From: Crocinitomicaceae bacterium
Lineage (GTDB): Bacteria > Bacteroidota > Bacteroidia > Flavobacteriales_D > Parvicellaceae
NCBI GenBank assembly: GCA_002713405.1
Contig: PAST01000008.1
Coordinates: forward strand, 43,710 to 81,250
DNA: 37,541 bases
Direction: 5' to 3'
The notes beneath the pieces were generated by a model, which saw only the letters and a list, made by a program, of their open reading frames with translations, had not been told where the DNA came from and searched no databases. Position numbers and translations under genes: made by a program. Positions 26,651 to 35,447 of this stretch are shown piece after piece (the stretch's first letter is position 1; every line of letters begins with the position of its first letter).

Positions 26651-29058
26651 TGAGACCTTTTCTACTATTTTTCATAGTTCTATATTGTTTTAATTTAAAA
26701 GGTCAAACCAATGTAAATTGTGCAAATATGTCTGGAATTTGTACAAATACTGGGTTAACATTTCAAGCAAATAGCGGAGTTACTGCTGCTAGTATTTCTA
26801 ATCCTGGAAATAATTATGGTTGTTTGTTTAATTCACCTAATCCTGCATGGTATTACCTGCAAATATCTCAATCAGGGAGTCTTTCAATGACACTTTCAGC
26901 AGCTCAGGATATAGATTTTATTATGTGGGGTCCTTTTCCAAATTTAGCAAATGCTATTTCAAATTGTAATTCCTATTCTGCGGCTGATATAGTTCCAGAT
27001 TTACCAACTGGTTGTGGAGGTATTTTTGCTTGTACCCAACTAGGATGTAGCTATTCTATTTCTAATATTGAAACACCTTCAATATCTAATGCATTAGCTG
27101 GTGAGGTTTATGTTCTTTTAGTAACCAATTACGCAAATGTAGTTCAAAATATATCTCTTGTTCAGTCAGGCGGTTCTGGAAGTACAAATTGTAATGTTTT
27201 GAATCCATGCGACATGACTTATATTAATGCAAATGTTACATCTTGTGATTCTTTATCTGGAACCTATGATATTAGTGGTGTTGTAGAATTTAATAATGCA
27301 CCTGTTTTGGGTTCGTTAGTTGTTAAAAATTGCTCTGGAGATTCCGTAATTTATAATCCTCCTTTCACTAGCCCATTAAATTATAGTATAAATAATATTT
27401 ACAGTAGTGGTAATCAAAACTGTGTAATAACTTCTTATTTTACAGATGATAACTCATGTAGTTTATCCACTAGTTCATTCATTGAGCCAATTTGTCCGGG
27501 CCCTTGTCTTGCTCCAATCCCAACTGTGGATAGCTTGACTTGTTATGGCGGAAGCGATGCATCTATATCTGGCATCCCCGATGGAACAGACGGTCCTCCT
27601 TGGATTATTCAGCTTATAGATGGAAATTATACAAATATTCTTTTTTCAGATAGTAATATCACATCTTCTTTTTTATTTGATAGTTTAAGTGCTGGTAGTT
27701 ATGTAATAAGATCTTTAGATACTACAGGGTGTTATGCAGATACTATGATAACTATTCCAGATGGTATTCCAATGGTTCTTTCGATGAGTAATGATACTGT
27801 AATTTGTATTGGAGGTACAGCGACAGTCGCTGTTACATCGACAGGTGGAACACCACCTTATAGCTATAGTTGGAATGGTATAAGTGGCAATGGCCCTCAT
27901 GACGTTTCCCCTACTTATTCACAATATTATAAAGTTAGCGTATTAGACTCATTCAACTGTGTGTCTGATTTAGACTCGGTGTTAGTTGCTCTTAACCCAC
28001 CAATATTAACCAATTTACTATCATCTGTTTCAATATGTCCATATGATAGCTTAAATATCACAATTGCTACCTATGGTGGAAACGGAGGTCCATATAATTA
28101 TGGATGGACAATGGCTAATGGAATTTCTGTCGGTTCTCAAAGCAGTCTAAATGTATCACCTGTTGGTAGTTCTACCTACTATTATTTGACTATTACTGAT
28201 AATTGTGAGACTCCAGAGAATTTAGATTCTATTTTAGTTAGTTGGTTTGATTTGCCCACGGTTGATTTTTCCTCTAACAGAGTTAGTGGATGTTGGCCAG
28301 TAGAGGTGTATTTTTATAACCAAACAACTGTTTCACAGGTAGCTAGTTGTGACTGGGATTTAGGGAATGGATTTTACTATAATAACTTAGATACTGTGGT
28401 GACAATTTACAATACTCCAGGGTCGTACCATGTTACTTTAGATGTAACGAATTTGGATGGTTGTGATAATGATACTACTTATTTCAGTTACATAGATGTT
28501 TACGACTATCCTGAAGCTGGTTTTACATCAAGTCCCAACCCTGCTTCTATACTATCTCCTTCAGTTCAGTTTTTAGATACATCAAGTGCAGATGTAGTAT
28601 ATTTTGATTGGACATTTTACGATAGCACCAATACAATTATTGGCAGTGATTATGTTCAGAACCCAATTTATAATTTTTCGGGTATTGAAGAGCAACATTA
28701 TCACATTCGGTTGTATGTTGAGAATCAGAATGGATGTTCTGATACTGTTTACGGAGTTCAGATAGTGGAGGGTGAGTATGCTTTTTTCTTGCCAAATTCT
28801 TTTACTCCAAACGGGGATGGTTTGAACGATACTTTTTTTCCAGTTGGAGATAAGATATCAGTGGAGAACTATAGTTTTAAGATATTTAATAGGTGGGGAG
28901 AGTTGATATTTAGTACTAATGACTTCAATGAAAAATGGGATGGCACGTACCAAAACAATTCATTATCATCTGATGCATATATATGGAAGATTGATTTAGT
29001 AGACATCTCTTCAGGTGAGGAAAAGAGTCTGAAAGGTTATGTACTACTTTCTAAATAG
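26650..29058 (+). CDS. Modular surface protein with T9SS type B C-terminal domain, paralogue of its neighbour
   Basis: This 802-residue exported protein has a signal peptide at residues 1-18 (FNLKGQ). Residues 19-185 form a cysteine-containing N-terminal domain (VNCANMSGICTNTG, then AWYYLQISQSGSLSMTLS, then DIDFIMWGPF), which resembles domains seen in many Bacteroidota exported proteins. A linker domain (190-290) leads into a C-terminal half (296-802) that is paralogous to residues 869-1374 of the upstream 1374 aa protein. It has SprB/Ig-like repeats, a PKD-like domain (GCWPVEVYFYNQ, then CDWDLGNG) and a type B sorting domain at about 716-802. The protein should be exported by T9SS and attached to, or released from, the surface. 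Its ATG overlaps the stop of the 108 aa gene. The gene stops directly against the convergent 310 aa gene with no gap. Confidence 0.9.
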   Translation: MRPFLLFFIVLYCFNLKGQTNVNCANMSGICTNTGLTFQANSGVTAASISNPGNNYGCLFNSPNPAWYYLQISQSGSLSMTLSAAQDIDFIMWGPFPNLANAISNCNSYSAADIVPDLPTGCGGIFACTQLGCSYSISNIETPSISNALAGEVYVLLVTNYANVVQNISLVQSGGSGSTNCNVLNPCDMTYINANVTSCDSLSGTYDISGVVEFNNAPVLGSLVVKNCSGDSVIYNPPFTSPLNYSINNIYSSGNQNCVITSYFTDDNSCSLSTSSFIEPICPGPCLAPIPTVDSLTCYGGSDASISGIPDGTDGPPWIIQLIDGNYTNILFSDSNITSSFLFDSLSAGSYVIRSLDTTGCYADTMITIPDGIPMVLSMSNDTVICIGGTATVAVTSTGGTPPYSYSWNGISGNGPHDVSPTYSQYYKVSVLDSFNCVSDLDSVLVALNPPILTNLLSSVSICPYDSLNITIATYGGNGGPYNYGWTMANGISVGSQSSLNVSPVGSSTYYYLTITDNCETPENLDSILVSWFDLPTVDFSSNRVSGCWPVEVYFYNQTTVSQVASCDWDLGNGFYYNNLDTVVTIYNTPGSYHVTLDVTNLDGCDNDTTYFSYIDVYDYPEAGFTSSPNPASILSPSVQFLDTSSADVVYFDWTFYDSTNTIIGSDYVQNPIYNFSGIEEQHYHIRLYVENQNGCSDTVYGVQIVEGEYAFFLPNSFTPNGDGLNDTFFPVGDKISVENYSFKIFNRWGELIFSTNDFNEKWDGTYQNNSLSSDAYIWKIDLVDISSGEEKSLKGYVLLSK
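27535..29058 (+). repeat. Direct repeat copy 2: shared C-terminal half of the two surface proteins
   Basis: This is the counterpart of 24766-26286, offset by 2769-2772 nt, and encodes residues 296-802 of the 802 aa protein. Short stretches are identical in DNA, for example the GATTGGACATTTTACGATAG block near 25840 and 28610. Synonymous changes elsewhere show the duplication is not recent, or that exchange has been partial. Confidence 0.85.
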
Positions 29059-29991
29059 CTAAAACTTTTTTTGCAATCCTAAATATGGAAGGACTATTGC
29101 ATCAATTCCTAAAGCGTTGTTAATTGCTTCCATATTTATAATCGTAATTCCGATACTCCAGTTTTCTCTAAAATTTCTTGCAAAATTTATTATAATATTA
29201 TTTATCAACCCTAATTGGAGGCCATCTACAGTAATTCCAACTATTTCCCCTGCTAGAGTAAACCTTTCTGCAATTTTTTTTTGACTTGCTAAATATCCCC
29301 CATAATAAAACTCTTCTAAAACTGGAAGATGATATCCTATCATTCCAATAGTTGTATTCTTAAAATTATCTCCATAAGTTATTCTAGGCAAAAACCCCCA
29401 ACTATTTAATTCATTAATTCCATTTAAATTAGTTAGTAGATTTATGCTTCCAATAAGTGATATTCCAGTAGTGAAGGAATTATTTATTTTTTTGGAATAG
29501 GTAAGTGAAGAAAATACATTATATATAAATATATTCCCTACTGAAATTTCAAAATTTTCATGAACTCCTATTTTGGAATTACTTGTTATAAAATAGTGTG
29601 AATTTGTGTTTACACTTCCCTTCTCAGTTATATAGGCCGATGGAAAATAACAATACTTAGTATATATAGGGTTTGGGTTTTTAAATTCTTTGATAGATTT
29701 TATTTGATTTCTTGTAATATATCTATAGGATTTAATTTCATTTTTTTTAAAATTTTTATTCTCATTGGCAATTTGCATACTTAATGAATTGTAATCTTCA
29801 CTTATTAATAAACCTCTAAATTCCTTATTTTCATTAGTAATTATTACTACAATTGTATCATTAGAATAATTATTTATTAAATTAGTTTGTGTCCAGCTAT
29901 TTTGAAAACTTAAGAAAAAAGACCAAAAAACAATAAGATTTATTGAACAAGTTTTATTGAATATATTTTTTAATGAGAGTCTTTTATACAT
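29059..29991 (-). CDS. Probable outer-membrane beta-barrel protein of unknown function
   Basis: This 310-residue protein has an N-terminal signal (hydrophobic [13 protein letters not shown], likely cut near SWTQ). Residues about 38-95 form a small beta-domain, [20 protein letters not shown] then [11 protein letters not shown]. The pattern is common in Bacteroidota exported proteins, where a strand-rich head precedes a barrel. The remainder (from about residue 105, [20 protein letters not shown]) alternates polar and hydrophobic residues and ends in phenylalanine, as expected for an outer-membrane barrel. I cannot name a function. It is not a PorP/SprF-type protein by its N-terminal motif. Its stop codon abuts that of the convergent 802 aa gene, and its ATG lies only 7 nt from the divergent hemE start. 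Confidence 0.75.
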   Translation of the reverse strand: MYKRLSLKNIFNKTCSINLIVFWSFFLSFQNSWTQTNLINNYSNDTIVVIITNENKEFRGLLISEDYNSLSMQIANENKNFKKNEIKSYRYITRNQIKSIKEFKNPNPIYTKYCYFPSAYITEKGSVNTNSHYFITSNSKIGVHENFEISVGNIFIYNVFSSLTYSKKINNSFTTGISLIGSINLLTNLNGINELNSWGFLPRITYGDNFKNTTIGMIGYHLPVLEEFYYGGYLASQKKIAERFTLAGEIVGITVDGLQLGLINNIIINFARNFRENWSIGITIINMEAINNALGIDAIVLPYLGLQKKF

Positions 29992-29998
29992 TTACACC

Positions 29999-31024
29999 AT
30001 GAATTTAAAGAATGATCTTATACTAAGAGCCGCAAATGGTAAAAAAATTGAAAGAACACCAGTATGGTTGATGAGACAAGCTGGTAGAATTCTTCCTGAG
30101 TATAGAAAAATAAGAAATTCGTTGAGTGGATTCAAAGAATTGGTAGAAACTCCCCATTTAGCTGCAGAGGTTACAATTCAACCAGTAGATATTTTAGGAG
30201 TAGATGCTGCAATTATTTTTTCTGATATTCTTGTAATCCCAGAAGCTATGGGTCTGCAATATGAAATGATAGAAAAAAAAGGACCTTACTTCCCTAAAAC
30301 TATAGAATCCCAAGCCAATATTGATTCTTTAAATAATTCCGATTTAGAAGACCATTTATCTTATGTTTTTGAAGCAATAAAAATCACTAAAAATGAACTT
30401 TCTCAAAGAGTTCCTTTAATAGGTTTTGCAGGTGCTCCATGGACCATATTTGCTTATATGATAGAAGGTCAAGGTTCTAAAACATTTAGTAAAGCAAAGA
30501 GTTTTTTATATAGAGAGCCAGAGTTAGCTCATATGCTATTGGAAAAAATAACAATTTCTACCATTGAATATTTAAAATTGCAAATTAAGGCAGGAGTAGA
30601 TCTGGTACAAATTTTTGATTCTTGGGCTGGGATATTATCTCCAGAATATTACAACGAATTTGGCATGAAATATGTCCATAAAATATGCGATAAAATTAAT
30701 CAAGTCCCTCTTACAGTTTTTAGTAAAGGTGCTTTTTTTGCTCTTCAAAGCATGAAGAATTTAAATTGTAATACAATTGGCTTGGACTGGACTATGGATA
30801 TAAATCAAGCAATAAACTTGTTCGATAATACAAAGACTTTACAAGGTAATTTAGATCCTTGTGTATTATATGGTGATTTTAACCTTATAGAGAAAAAGAC
30901 TAAAGAAATGCTTAATAACTTTGCTGGCAATAGACATATTGCTAACTTAGGACATGGTGTATATCCAGATACCAATCCAGAAAAAGTTAAATGTTTTATA
31001 GAAAGTGTCAAATCAAACAACTAA
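29999..31024 (+). CDS. hemE: Uroporphyrinogen decarboxylase
   Basis: HemE removes four carboxyl groups from uroporphyrinogen III to give coproporphyrinogen III in haem synthesis, in the cytoplasm. The 341-residue protein contains the signature [18 protein letters not shown], with the key arginines at residues 26 and 30. It also has [12 protein letters not shown] with the catalytic aspartate, [16 protein letters not shown], and [13 protein letters not shown] near the C-terminus. I chose the ATG at 29999 because [14 protein letters not shown] is the family start; the in-frame ATG at 29957 lies inside the opposing gene and would add unlike sequence. The OmpA-type gene begins 2 nt after its stop. 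Only 7 nt separate its start from that of the minus-strand barrel gene. Confidence 0.97.
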   Translation: MNLKNDLILRAANGKKIERTPVWLMRQAGRILPEYRKIRNSLSGFKELVETPHLAAEVTIQPVDILGVDAAIIFSDILVIPEAMGLQYEMIEKKGPYFPKTIESQANIDSLNNSDLEDHLSYVFEAIKITKNELSQRVPLIGFAGAPWTIFAYMIEGQGSKTFSKAKSFLYREPELAHMLLEKITISTIEYLKLQIKAGVDLVQIFDSWAGILSPEYYNEFGMKYVHKICDKINQVPLTVFSKGAFFALQSMKNLNCNTIGLDWTMDINQAINLFDNTKTLQGNLDPCVLYGDFNLIEKKTKEMLNNFAGNRHIANLGHGVYPDTNPEKVKCFIESVKSNN

Positions 31025-31026
31025 AA

Positions 31027-32208
31027 ATGAGAATTAAATTAATTTTTTTCCTTTTCATATTATTTTCTTTAAATTCTTATTTATGTCAAGAAAATGATAA
31101 TTTGATTATTAACCCAAGTTTTGAAAGTATAGAAGGAAAACTAAGAAAATTAAATCAAATTAATATTGCCAATGATTGGTATTCTCCAACCTCTTTAAAA
31201 GCAGATCTTTTTTCAAGTAGTGTTCCTGGGGATATTGGCACACCTGAAAATGTTTATGGAAAGGAATTTCCTAAAGAAGGAGAAAATTATGCTGGAATAT
31301 TAACATATAGCTACAATAATAAGAAACCTAGAACATATCTTCAATCAATGCTCATTAAGCCACTTGCTAGTGGACTTAACTACTGTGTAAATATTCATGT
31401 AAGCTTATCAGATCTAAGCAAATATGCAATTGACAATATAGGAGTTTACATTAGTCAAGACCCAGTTACACTGGATAAAAAAGGCGATATTATTTTCAAT
31501 GATAAAGCAATACTGTCTACTGTAGTAACTAATGAAAAAAGTAAAATTTACAAGTCAAGATATAAATGGGAAACCATTTGTGGAGTTTACCAAGCCAATG
31601 GAAAAGAAAAGTATATAACAATAGGTAATTTTTTCAATAATAAGGATACCGAATATGAAAAACTTATTAAGTCTGATGATTTCCCTGGAATTCAATTACC
31701 TGAAGCTTATTATTACATAGATAATGTTGAGCTTGTTTTAGTAGAAGATCCTGATTTATGCGACTGTAACAAAGGACAAAAAAAGAAAAGAGAATCCATA
31801 GTCTACCATTTTGATGTCCAGGTTGACGAGAAATTACCAATTGATTTAAAACTTAAAAAGTACTCAGTATATTTTGATGTGGAAAGTTATTCTGTGGACC
31901 CTATGTTCGATAACAATTTAAATAATGTAATAGATATTTTAAAGAACAATCTAGATTTGAAATTACAGTTAAATGGACATATTGATAACTTAGAAAAACA
32001 AGCTATTAATGAAGATCCAGAAAACAAGATTTTAAAGAATTTAGGTAATTACAGATCAAAATCAGTAAAAGATTTTTTATTAAAAAATGGAATTTCTTCA
32101 GATAGAATTACTGCTGAAGATTTAGGTTCTGAGCAACCCGCTTCCAAGGGAACTACTATGTTTAGTATGGCCAAAAACAGGAGGGTTGAATTCATAATAA
32201 TCAAATAA
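31027..32208 (+). CDS. OmpA-domain exported protein with N-terminal carbohydrate-binding-like domain
   Basis: This is a 393-residue exported protein. The ATG at 31027 gives a clean signal peptide (residues 1 to about 20, FFLFILFSLNSYLCQ); the longer frame from 30991 would overlap hemE and lacks one. Residues about 25-235 begin NLIINPSFES, a typical start of a galactose-binding-like jelly-roll domain. The C-terminal 115 residues are an OmpA/MotB peptidoglycan-binding domain: VYFDVESYSVD, then LQLNGHIDN, then NYRSKSVKDFLLKNGI, then AKNRRVEFIII. The aspartate and arginine that hold diaminopimelate in this fold appear present, although the usual GHTD reads GHID. It would tether an outer-membrane or surface structure to the cell wall. 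It lies 2 nt after hemE, without an obvious functional link. Confidence 0.85.
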   Translation: MRIKLIFFLFILFSLNSYLCQENDNLIINPSFESIEGKLRKLNQINIANDWYSPTSLKADLFSSSVPGDIGTPENVYGKEFPKEGENYAGILTYSYNNKKPRTYLQSMLIKPLASGLNYCVNIHVSLSDLSKYAIDNIGVYISQDPVTLDKKGDIIFNDKAILSTVVTNEKSKIYKSRYKWETICGVYQANGKEKYITIGNFFNNKDTEYEKLIKSDDFPGIQLPEAYYYIDNVELVLVEDPDLCDCNKGQKKKRESIVYHFDVQVDEKLPIDLKLKKYSVYFDVESYSVDPMFDNNLNNVIDILKNNLDLKLQLNGHIDNLEKQAINEDPENKILKNLGNYRSKSVKDFLLKNGISSDRITAEDLGSEQPASKGTTMFSMAKNRRVEFIIIK

Positions 32209-32212
32209 TTTA

Positions 32213-33505
32213 ATGCTAAAATCAAATAAGAAAATTCAAAAAGCCTGGACTTTTTACGATTGGGCTAATTCAGTATACCCCTTGGTGATTTCCAGTGCAA
32301 TTTTTCCTGTTTTTTACGAAGGCTATGTTGATGAGAAAGTTTTTTTCTTTGGATTTGAATTCATTAACACTGCTCTAATTACTATTTTAAGCTCATGCTA
32401 TTTTCTGTTATTAGTTCTAATTCTTCCTGTATTATCTGGTATTGCAGATTCTACTGGCAATAAAAGAGCTTTCATGCAATTCTTTTGTTATTTAGGTTCT
32501 TTTTGTTGTGTGCTTCTCTCTTTTTTTGATAAAAACCATCTGGAAATAAGTATGCTGTTATTTGTGATGGCAGGAATAGGGTTTTGGAGTAGTTTGGTTT
32601 TTTACAATGCTTTTCTTCCTGAAATAGCAGAAAAAAAAGACCATGATAGTTTGTCTGCTCGTGGTTTTTCTATGGGTTATTTTGGTAGTGTTATTTTACT
32701 TGTGCTTTGTTTGTTCTTAATTTTCAACTCTCAAGAAAGTGAGCGGGCTTTTTATACTAGATTATGTTTCGCATTAACTGGCTTGTGGTGGTTTTGTTTT
32801 TCTCAAATTACTTTCAAAAATCTTCCCAAAGGAGAAAAAATTAGAATCAAAGACAAGTCTACTTATCAAAAAGGAATTATAGAGCTTAACAAGGTTTGGT
32901 TGTACATTATGAAAACAAAGAGGCTCAAAAGGTTTATATACTCTTTTTTTGTTTACAGTATGGCAGTACAAACGATAATGTTGGTTGCCGTATATTTTGG
33001 TACTAAAGAAGTGAATTGGGGAGAAGGTGCTAATGCAAAGATGGGCTTAATCATTGGAGTTCTACTTATACAATTAATTGCAATTCCAGGAGCTATTTTA
33101 CTTTCGAAAATCTCTAAGTTTAAAGGGAATTTATTTGCATTGAAGTTGGTGGTATTTATTTGGATTTTGTTATGTTTAAGTGCTTTATTAGTCTATGAAC
33201 CCATTCATTTTTATCTTATTTCAGGCTTTGTTGGTTTAGTAATGGGTGGTATTCAGTCTTTATCAAGAAGTACTTACTCAAAATATCTTCCCTCTGGTAC
33301 AAAAGACACTTCTTCTTTTTTTTCCTTTTATGATATTTCTGAAAAATTGGGCATCGTAATAGGAATGTTTTCTTACGGTTTCATCGAACAGGTTACTGGT
33401 AGCATGAGAAATTCAATTGTAGCTTTGGTAGTTTTTTTTATAGTTGGTTTACTTTTGCTTTTTCAAGTCCCTAAAGAAGAGATTTCTATAGAAAACTATG
33501 CATAA
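32213..33505 (+). CDS. UMF1-family MFS transporter
   Basis: This 430-residue integral membrane protein has about twelve hydrophobic segments. It begins KAWTFYDWANSVYPLVISS, the diagnostic N-terminal motif of the UMF1/Atg22-like branch of the major facilitator superfamily. Further family marks are SGIADSTGNKRAF in the first cytoplasmic loop and GGIQSLSRSTYSKYLP in the C-terminal half. The substrate of bacterial UMF1 proteins is not established. Its yeast relative Atg22 exports amino acids from the vacuole, but that should not be carried over. The gene begins 4 nt after the OmpA-type gene, and its last 8 nt overlap the start of the next gene, so it is embedded in the hemE-lhgO run. Confidence 0.92.
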   Translation: MLKSNKKIQKAWTFYDWANSVYPLVISSAIFPVFYEGYVDEKVFFFGFEFINTALITILSSCYFLLLVLILPVLSGIADSTGNKRAFMQFFCYLGSFCCVLLSFFDKNHLEISMLLFVMAGIGFWSSLVFYNAFLPEIAEKKDHDSLSARGFSMGYFGSVILLVLCLFLIFNSQESERAFYTRLCFALTGLWWFCFSQITFKNLPKGEKIRIKDKSTYQKGIIELNKVWLYIMKTKRLKRFIYSFFVYSMAVQTIMLVAVYFGTKEVNWGEGANAKMGLIIGVLLIQLIAIPGAILLSKISKFKGNLFALKLVVFIWILLCLSALLVYEPIHFYLISGFVGLVMGGIQSLSRSTYSKYLPSGTKDTSSFFSFYDISEKLGIVIGMFSYGFIEQVTGSMRNSIVALVVFFIVGLLLLFQVPKEEISIENYA

Positions 33506-34715
33506 AATATACGATATAGCCATTGTTGGAGGAGGCATTGTTGGTGCAGCAACTTTTTACAAATTACAACAGCATTTCCCTAACAAGAATCTAGTTCTCA
33601 TTGAAAAAGAAGATCAGTTAGCTAAACATCAATCAGGAAGTAATTCTGGGGTGATTCATTCAGGATTGTACTATAAACCAGGATCTAACAAAGCTAGGAA
33701 TTGTGTTTTGGGAAGACATGAGTTGGTTAAATTTTCAAAAGAGTACAAGGTCACCCATGATATCTGTGGAAAGGTTGTGGTTGCTACTCATGAAAAAGAA
33801 TTTAACTTTTTAGATAAGATTTATAAAAATGGTTTGGAAAATAATACTGAAGGGATTGAAAAAATTAATGCCAATCAAATAAAGGATATTGAACCAGAAG
33901 TAAATGGAATTGCAGGAATTTGGGTTCCTTGTACTGGAATAATTGATTATGTAATGGCAACTAAAAAAATGGTAGATGTTGCTCGTGGATGGAATGAAAA
34001 TAGTGATGTCTTGCTTTCTCAGAAAGTAAACTCTATTGAAAACCAAGCAGATTTAAAGATAATTAGAACACAGAATAAGATTATAAAATCAAAGTATCTT
34101 ATAGTCTGTGGTGGGCTTCAGGCAGATAGACTTGCCAAAAGTGATGATATAATACTTAAGGAGAGAATTGTTGGATTCAGGGGAGATTACTACAAACTAG
34201 AAGACCATGCAAAAAACAAAGTAAATAACCTTATTTATCCTGTTCCTGACCCTGCTTTTCCTTTTTTAGGGGTTCATTTCACAAGAATGGTGAATGGGGA
34301 TGTTGAATGTGGTCCAAATGCTGTTTTTAGTTTTAAAAGGGAAGGTTACAATAAAACGGATTTTAGCTTAAATGACTCAATAGATGCTTTAACTTACCGA
34401 GGAACTTGGCAACTTTTCTATAAAAATGCTTCTTATGGGATTAATGAATATAGAAGAGCTTTCTCAAAAAAATTATTTTTAAAAACTTTACAAAGATTAA
34501 TTCCCTCTTTAACCATGAATGATATTAAGCCTGGAAGAGCAGGTGTAAGAGCTTTGTTATTAAGTCAAAATGGAGATACCAAAGATGATTTTAGAATAGA
34601 ATATACTTCCAATAGTATTCATGTTTTAAATGCACCTTCACCTGCAGCAACTGCTTGTTTAGCAATAGGTAATGACATAAAAGAAACGGCTATTGAGAAT
34701 TTTGCACTAAACTAG
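33498..34715 (+). CDS. lhgO: L-2-hydroxyglutarate oxidase
   Basis: This 405-residue FAD-dependent oxidoreductase has the N-terminal dinucleotide-binding motif IVGGGIVGAA at residues 9-18. Next comes HQSGSNSGVIHSGLYYKPGSNKAR, which is characteristic of LhgO and separates it from other DAO-family oxidases (the run here is quoted only as a motif at about residues 46-69). Near the C-terminus, AGVRALLL and NAPSPAATACLAIG complete the FAD-binding fold. The enzyme oxidises L-2-hydroxyglutarate to 2-oxoglutarate, passing electrons to the membrane chain, and so repairs a side product of central metabolism. Length fits the family. The start overlaps the UMF1 gene by 8 nt. Its stop codon directly abuts the stop of the convergent 181 aa gene. 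Confidence 0.93.
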   Translation: MHKIYDIAIVGGGIVGAATFYKLQQHFPNKNLVLIEKEDQLAKHQSGSNSGVIHSGLYYKPGSNKARNCVLGRHELVKFSKEYKVTHDICGKVVVATHEKEFNFLDKIYKNGLENNTEGIEKINANQIKDIEPEVNGIAGIWVPCTGIIDYVMATKKMVDVARGWNENSDVLLSQKVNSIENQADLKIIRTQNKIIKSKYLIVCGGLQADRLAKSDDIILKERIVGFRGDYYKLEDHAKNKVNNLIYPVPDPAFPFLGVHFTRMVNGDVECGPNAVFSFKREGYNKTDFSLNDSIDALTYRGTWQLFYKNASYGINEYRRAFSKKLFLKTLQRLIPSLTMNDIKPGRAGVRALLLSQNGDTKDDFRIEYTSNSIHVLNAPSPAATACLAIGNDIKETAIENFALN

Positions 34716-35261
34716 TTAGTAAGTTATTTTAGATTTTTCAAAAATTGATTTCCAATCCCAAATATAATTCTCAATTAGGGAATCAATTTTTTTCAAGAAA
34801 ATAGGATTAGGAGTATTCAATTGTGCAAAATAATCATCTTGGTATTTTCCTAGTTTAAACTTAAAAAATACAGATTTAGACATGCCGTACAATATGTTTT
34901 TTGATGGGTGGTTTACCCTTGAAATAAAGGAGCTGTAATTTTCTAATTTCTCTTTCATTTCATTAAAATCCATCTCAAAAACTACACTCATTTCCTTAAT
35001 AATAGAATTGCAAACCGCATTTTCTTCGTGATTAGAAAGTATTCTTTCAAAAAACTTCATATTTCCAGCTATTATTATGTGCATGAGAATAGAAGGATCT
35101 TTGTAATTTAGTTTAGGGTAGGATTCTAGTTCTGAATCATTGTAAATTGCATCTAGAAAATCTTCAAAAGTTTCATCCACTACACGAAGCGTTTTATGTA
35201 CAAATTGCTTTGCTAAAACTTTATGAGTTATCCTTTTTTTTACAAATAGAGTTGCAAACAT
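34716..35261 (-). CDS. Conserved-looking cytoplasmic protein of unknown function
   Basis: This 181-residue protein has no signal peptide or membrane segment. It is rich in lysine, phenylalanine and acidic residues and looks mostly helical (for example DETFEDFLDAIYND near residue 29 and FEMDFNEMKEKLENYSS). I do not recognise a domain or motif. It is on its own on the minus strand, convergent with lhgO (stop codons adjacent, no gap) and divergent from yidC (186 nt apart), and a -7-like box precedes its start. Codon and base use match the neighbours. The intact frame, sensible start and tight fit support a real gene. Confidence 0.65.
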   Translation of the reverse strand: MFATLFVKKRITHKVLAKQFVHKTLRVVDETFEDFLDAIYNDSELESYPKLNYKDPSILMHIIIAGNMKFFERILSNHEENAVCNSIIKEMSVVFEMDFNEMKEKLENYSSFISRVNHPSKNILYGMSKSVFFKFKLGKYQDDYFAQLNTPNPIFLKKIDSLIENYIWDWKSIFEKSKITY

Positions 35262-35280
35262 TATTAGAGTTAGATTTCAA

Positions 35281-35288
35281 CAAAAATA
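35281..35288 (-). promoter_or_regulatory. Possible -7 box for the 181 aa gene
   Basis: On the minus strand this reads TATTTTTG, a full match to TAnnTTTG, 20 nt upstream of the ATG at 35261. I see no TTG at the expected -33 distance. Confidence 0.3.
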
Positions 35289-35421
35289 TTTGATGTTGTC
35301 TTAATTAAGTAGTTAGAGCTATCTCCTTTATTCACAAAGTTATCAACGATACTAATAAAACTTATTAAATAAATTCTTTGTATTATTTGTTATTCTCTTC
35401 CCTTTTTTGACTAAGAAAAAA

Positions 35422-35429
35422 TATATTTG
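35422..35429 (+). promoter_or_regulatory. Possible -7 box for yidC
   Basis: TATATTTG matches TAnnTTTG and lies 18 nt before the ATG at 35448. The nearest upstream TTTG (35406-35409) is only 12 nt away, closer than usual, so the -33 element is uncertain. The box overlaps the alternative TTG start at 35427, which favours the ATG at 35448 as the real start. Confidence 0.3.
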
Positions 35430-35447
35430 TGCTCTAAATTTCTATTA

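Noticed and set aside
29957-29998. Upstream in-frame ATG for hemE at 29957
   Set aside because: The additional residues ([13 protein letters not shown]) do not fit the HemE family start, and the region is the start of the opposing 310 aa gene.
30991-31026. Upstream in-frame ATG for the OmpA-domain gene at 30991
   Set aside because: It would overlap hemE by 34 nt and place charged residues in front of the signal peptide; the ATG at 31027 gives a normal signal sequence.
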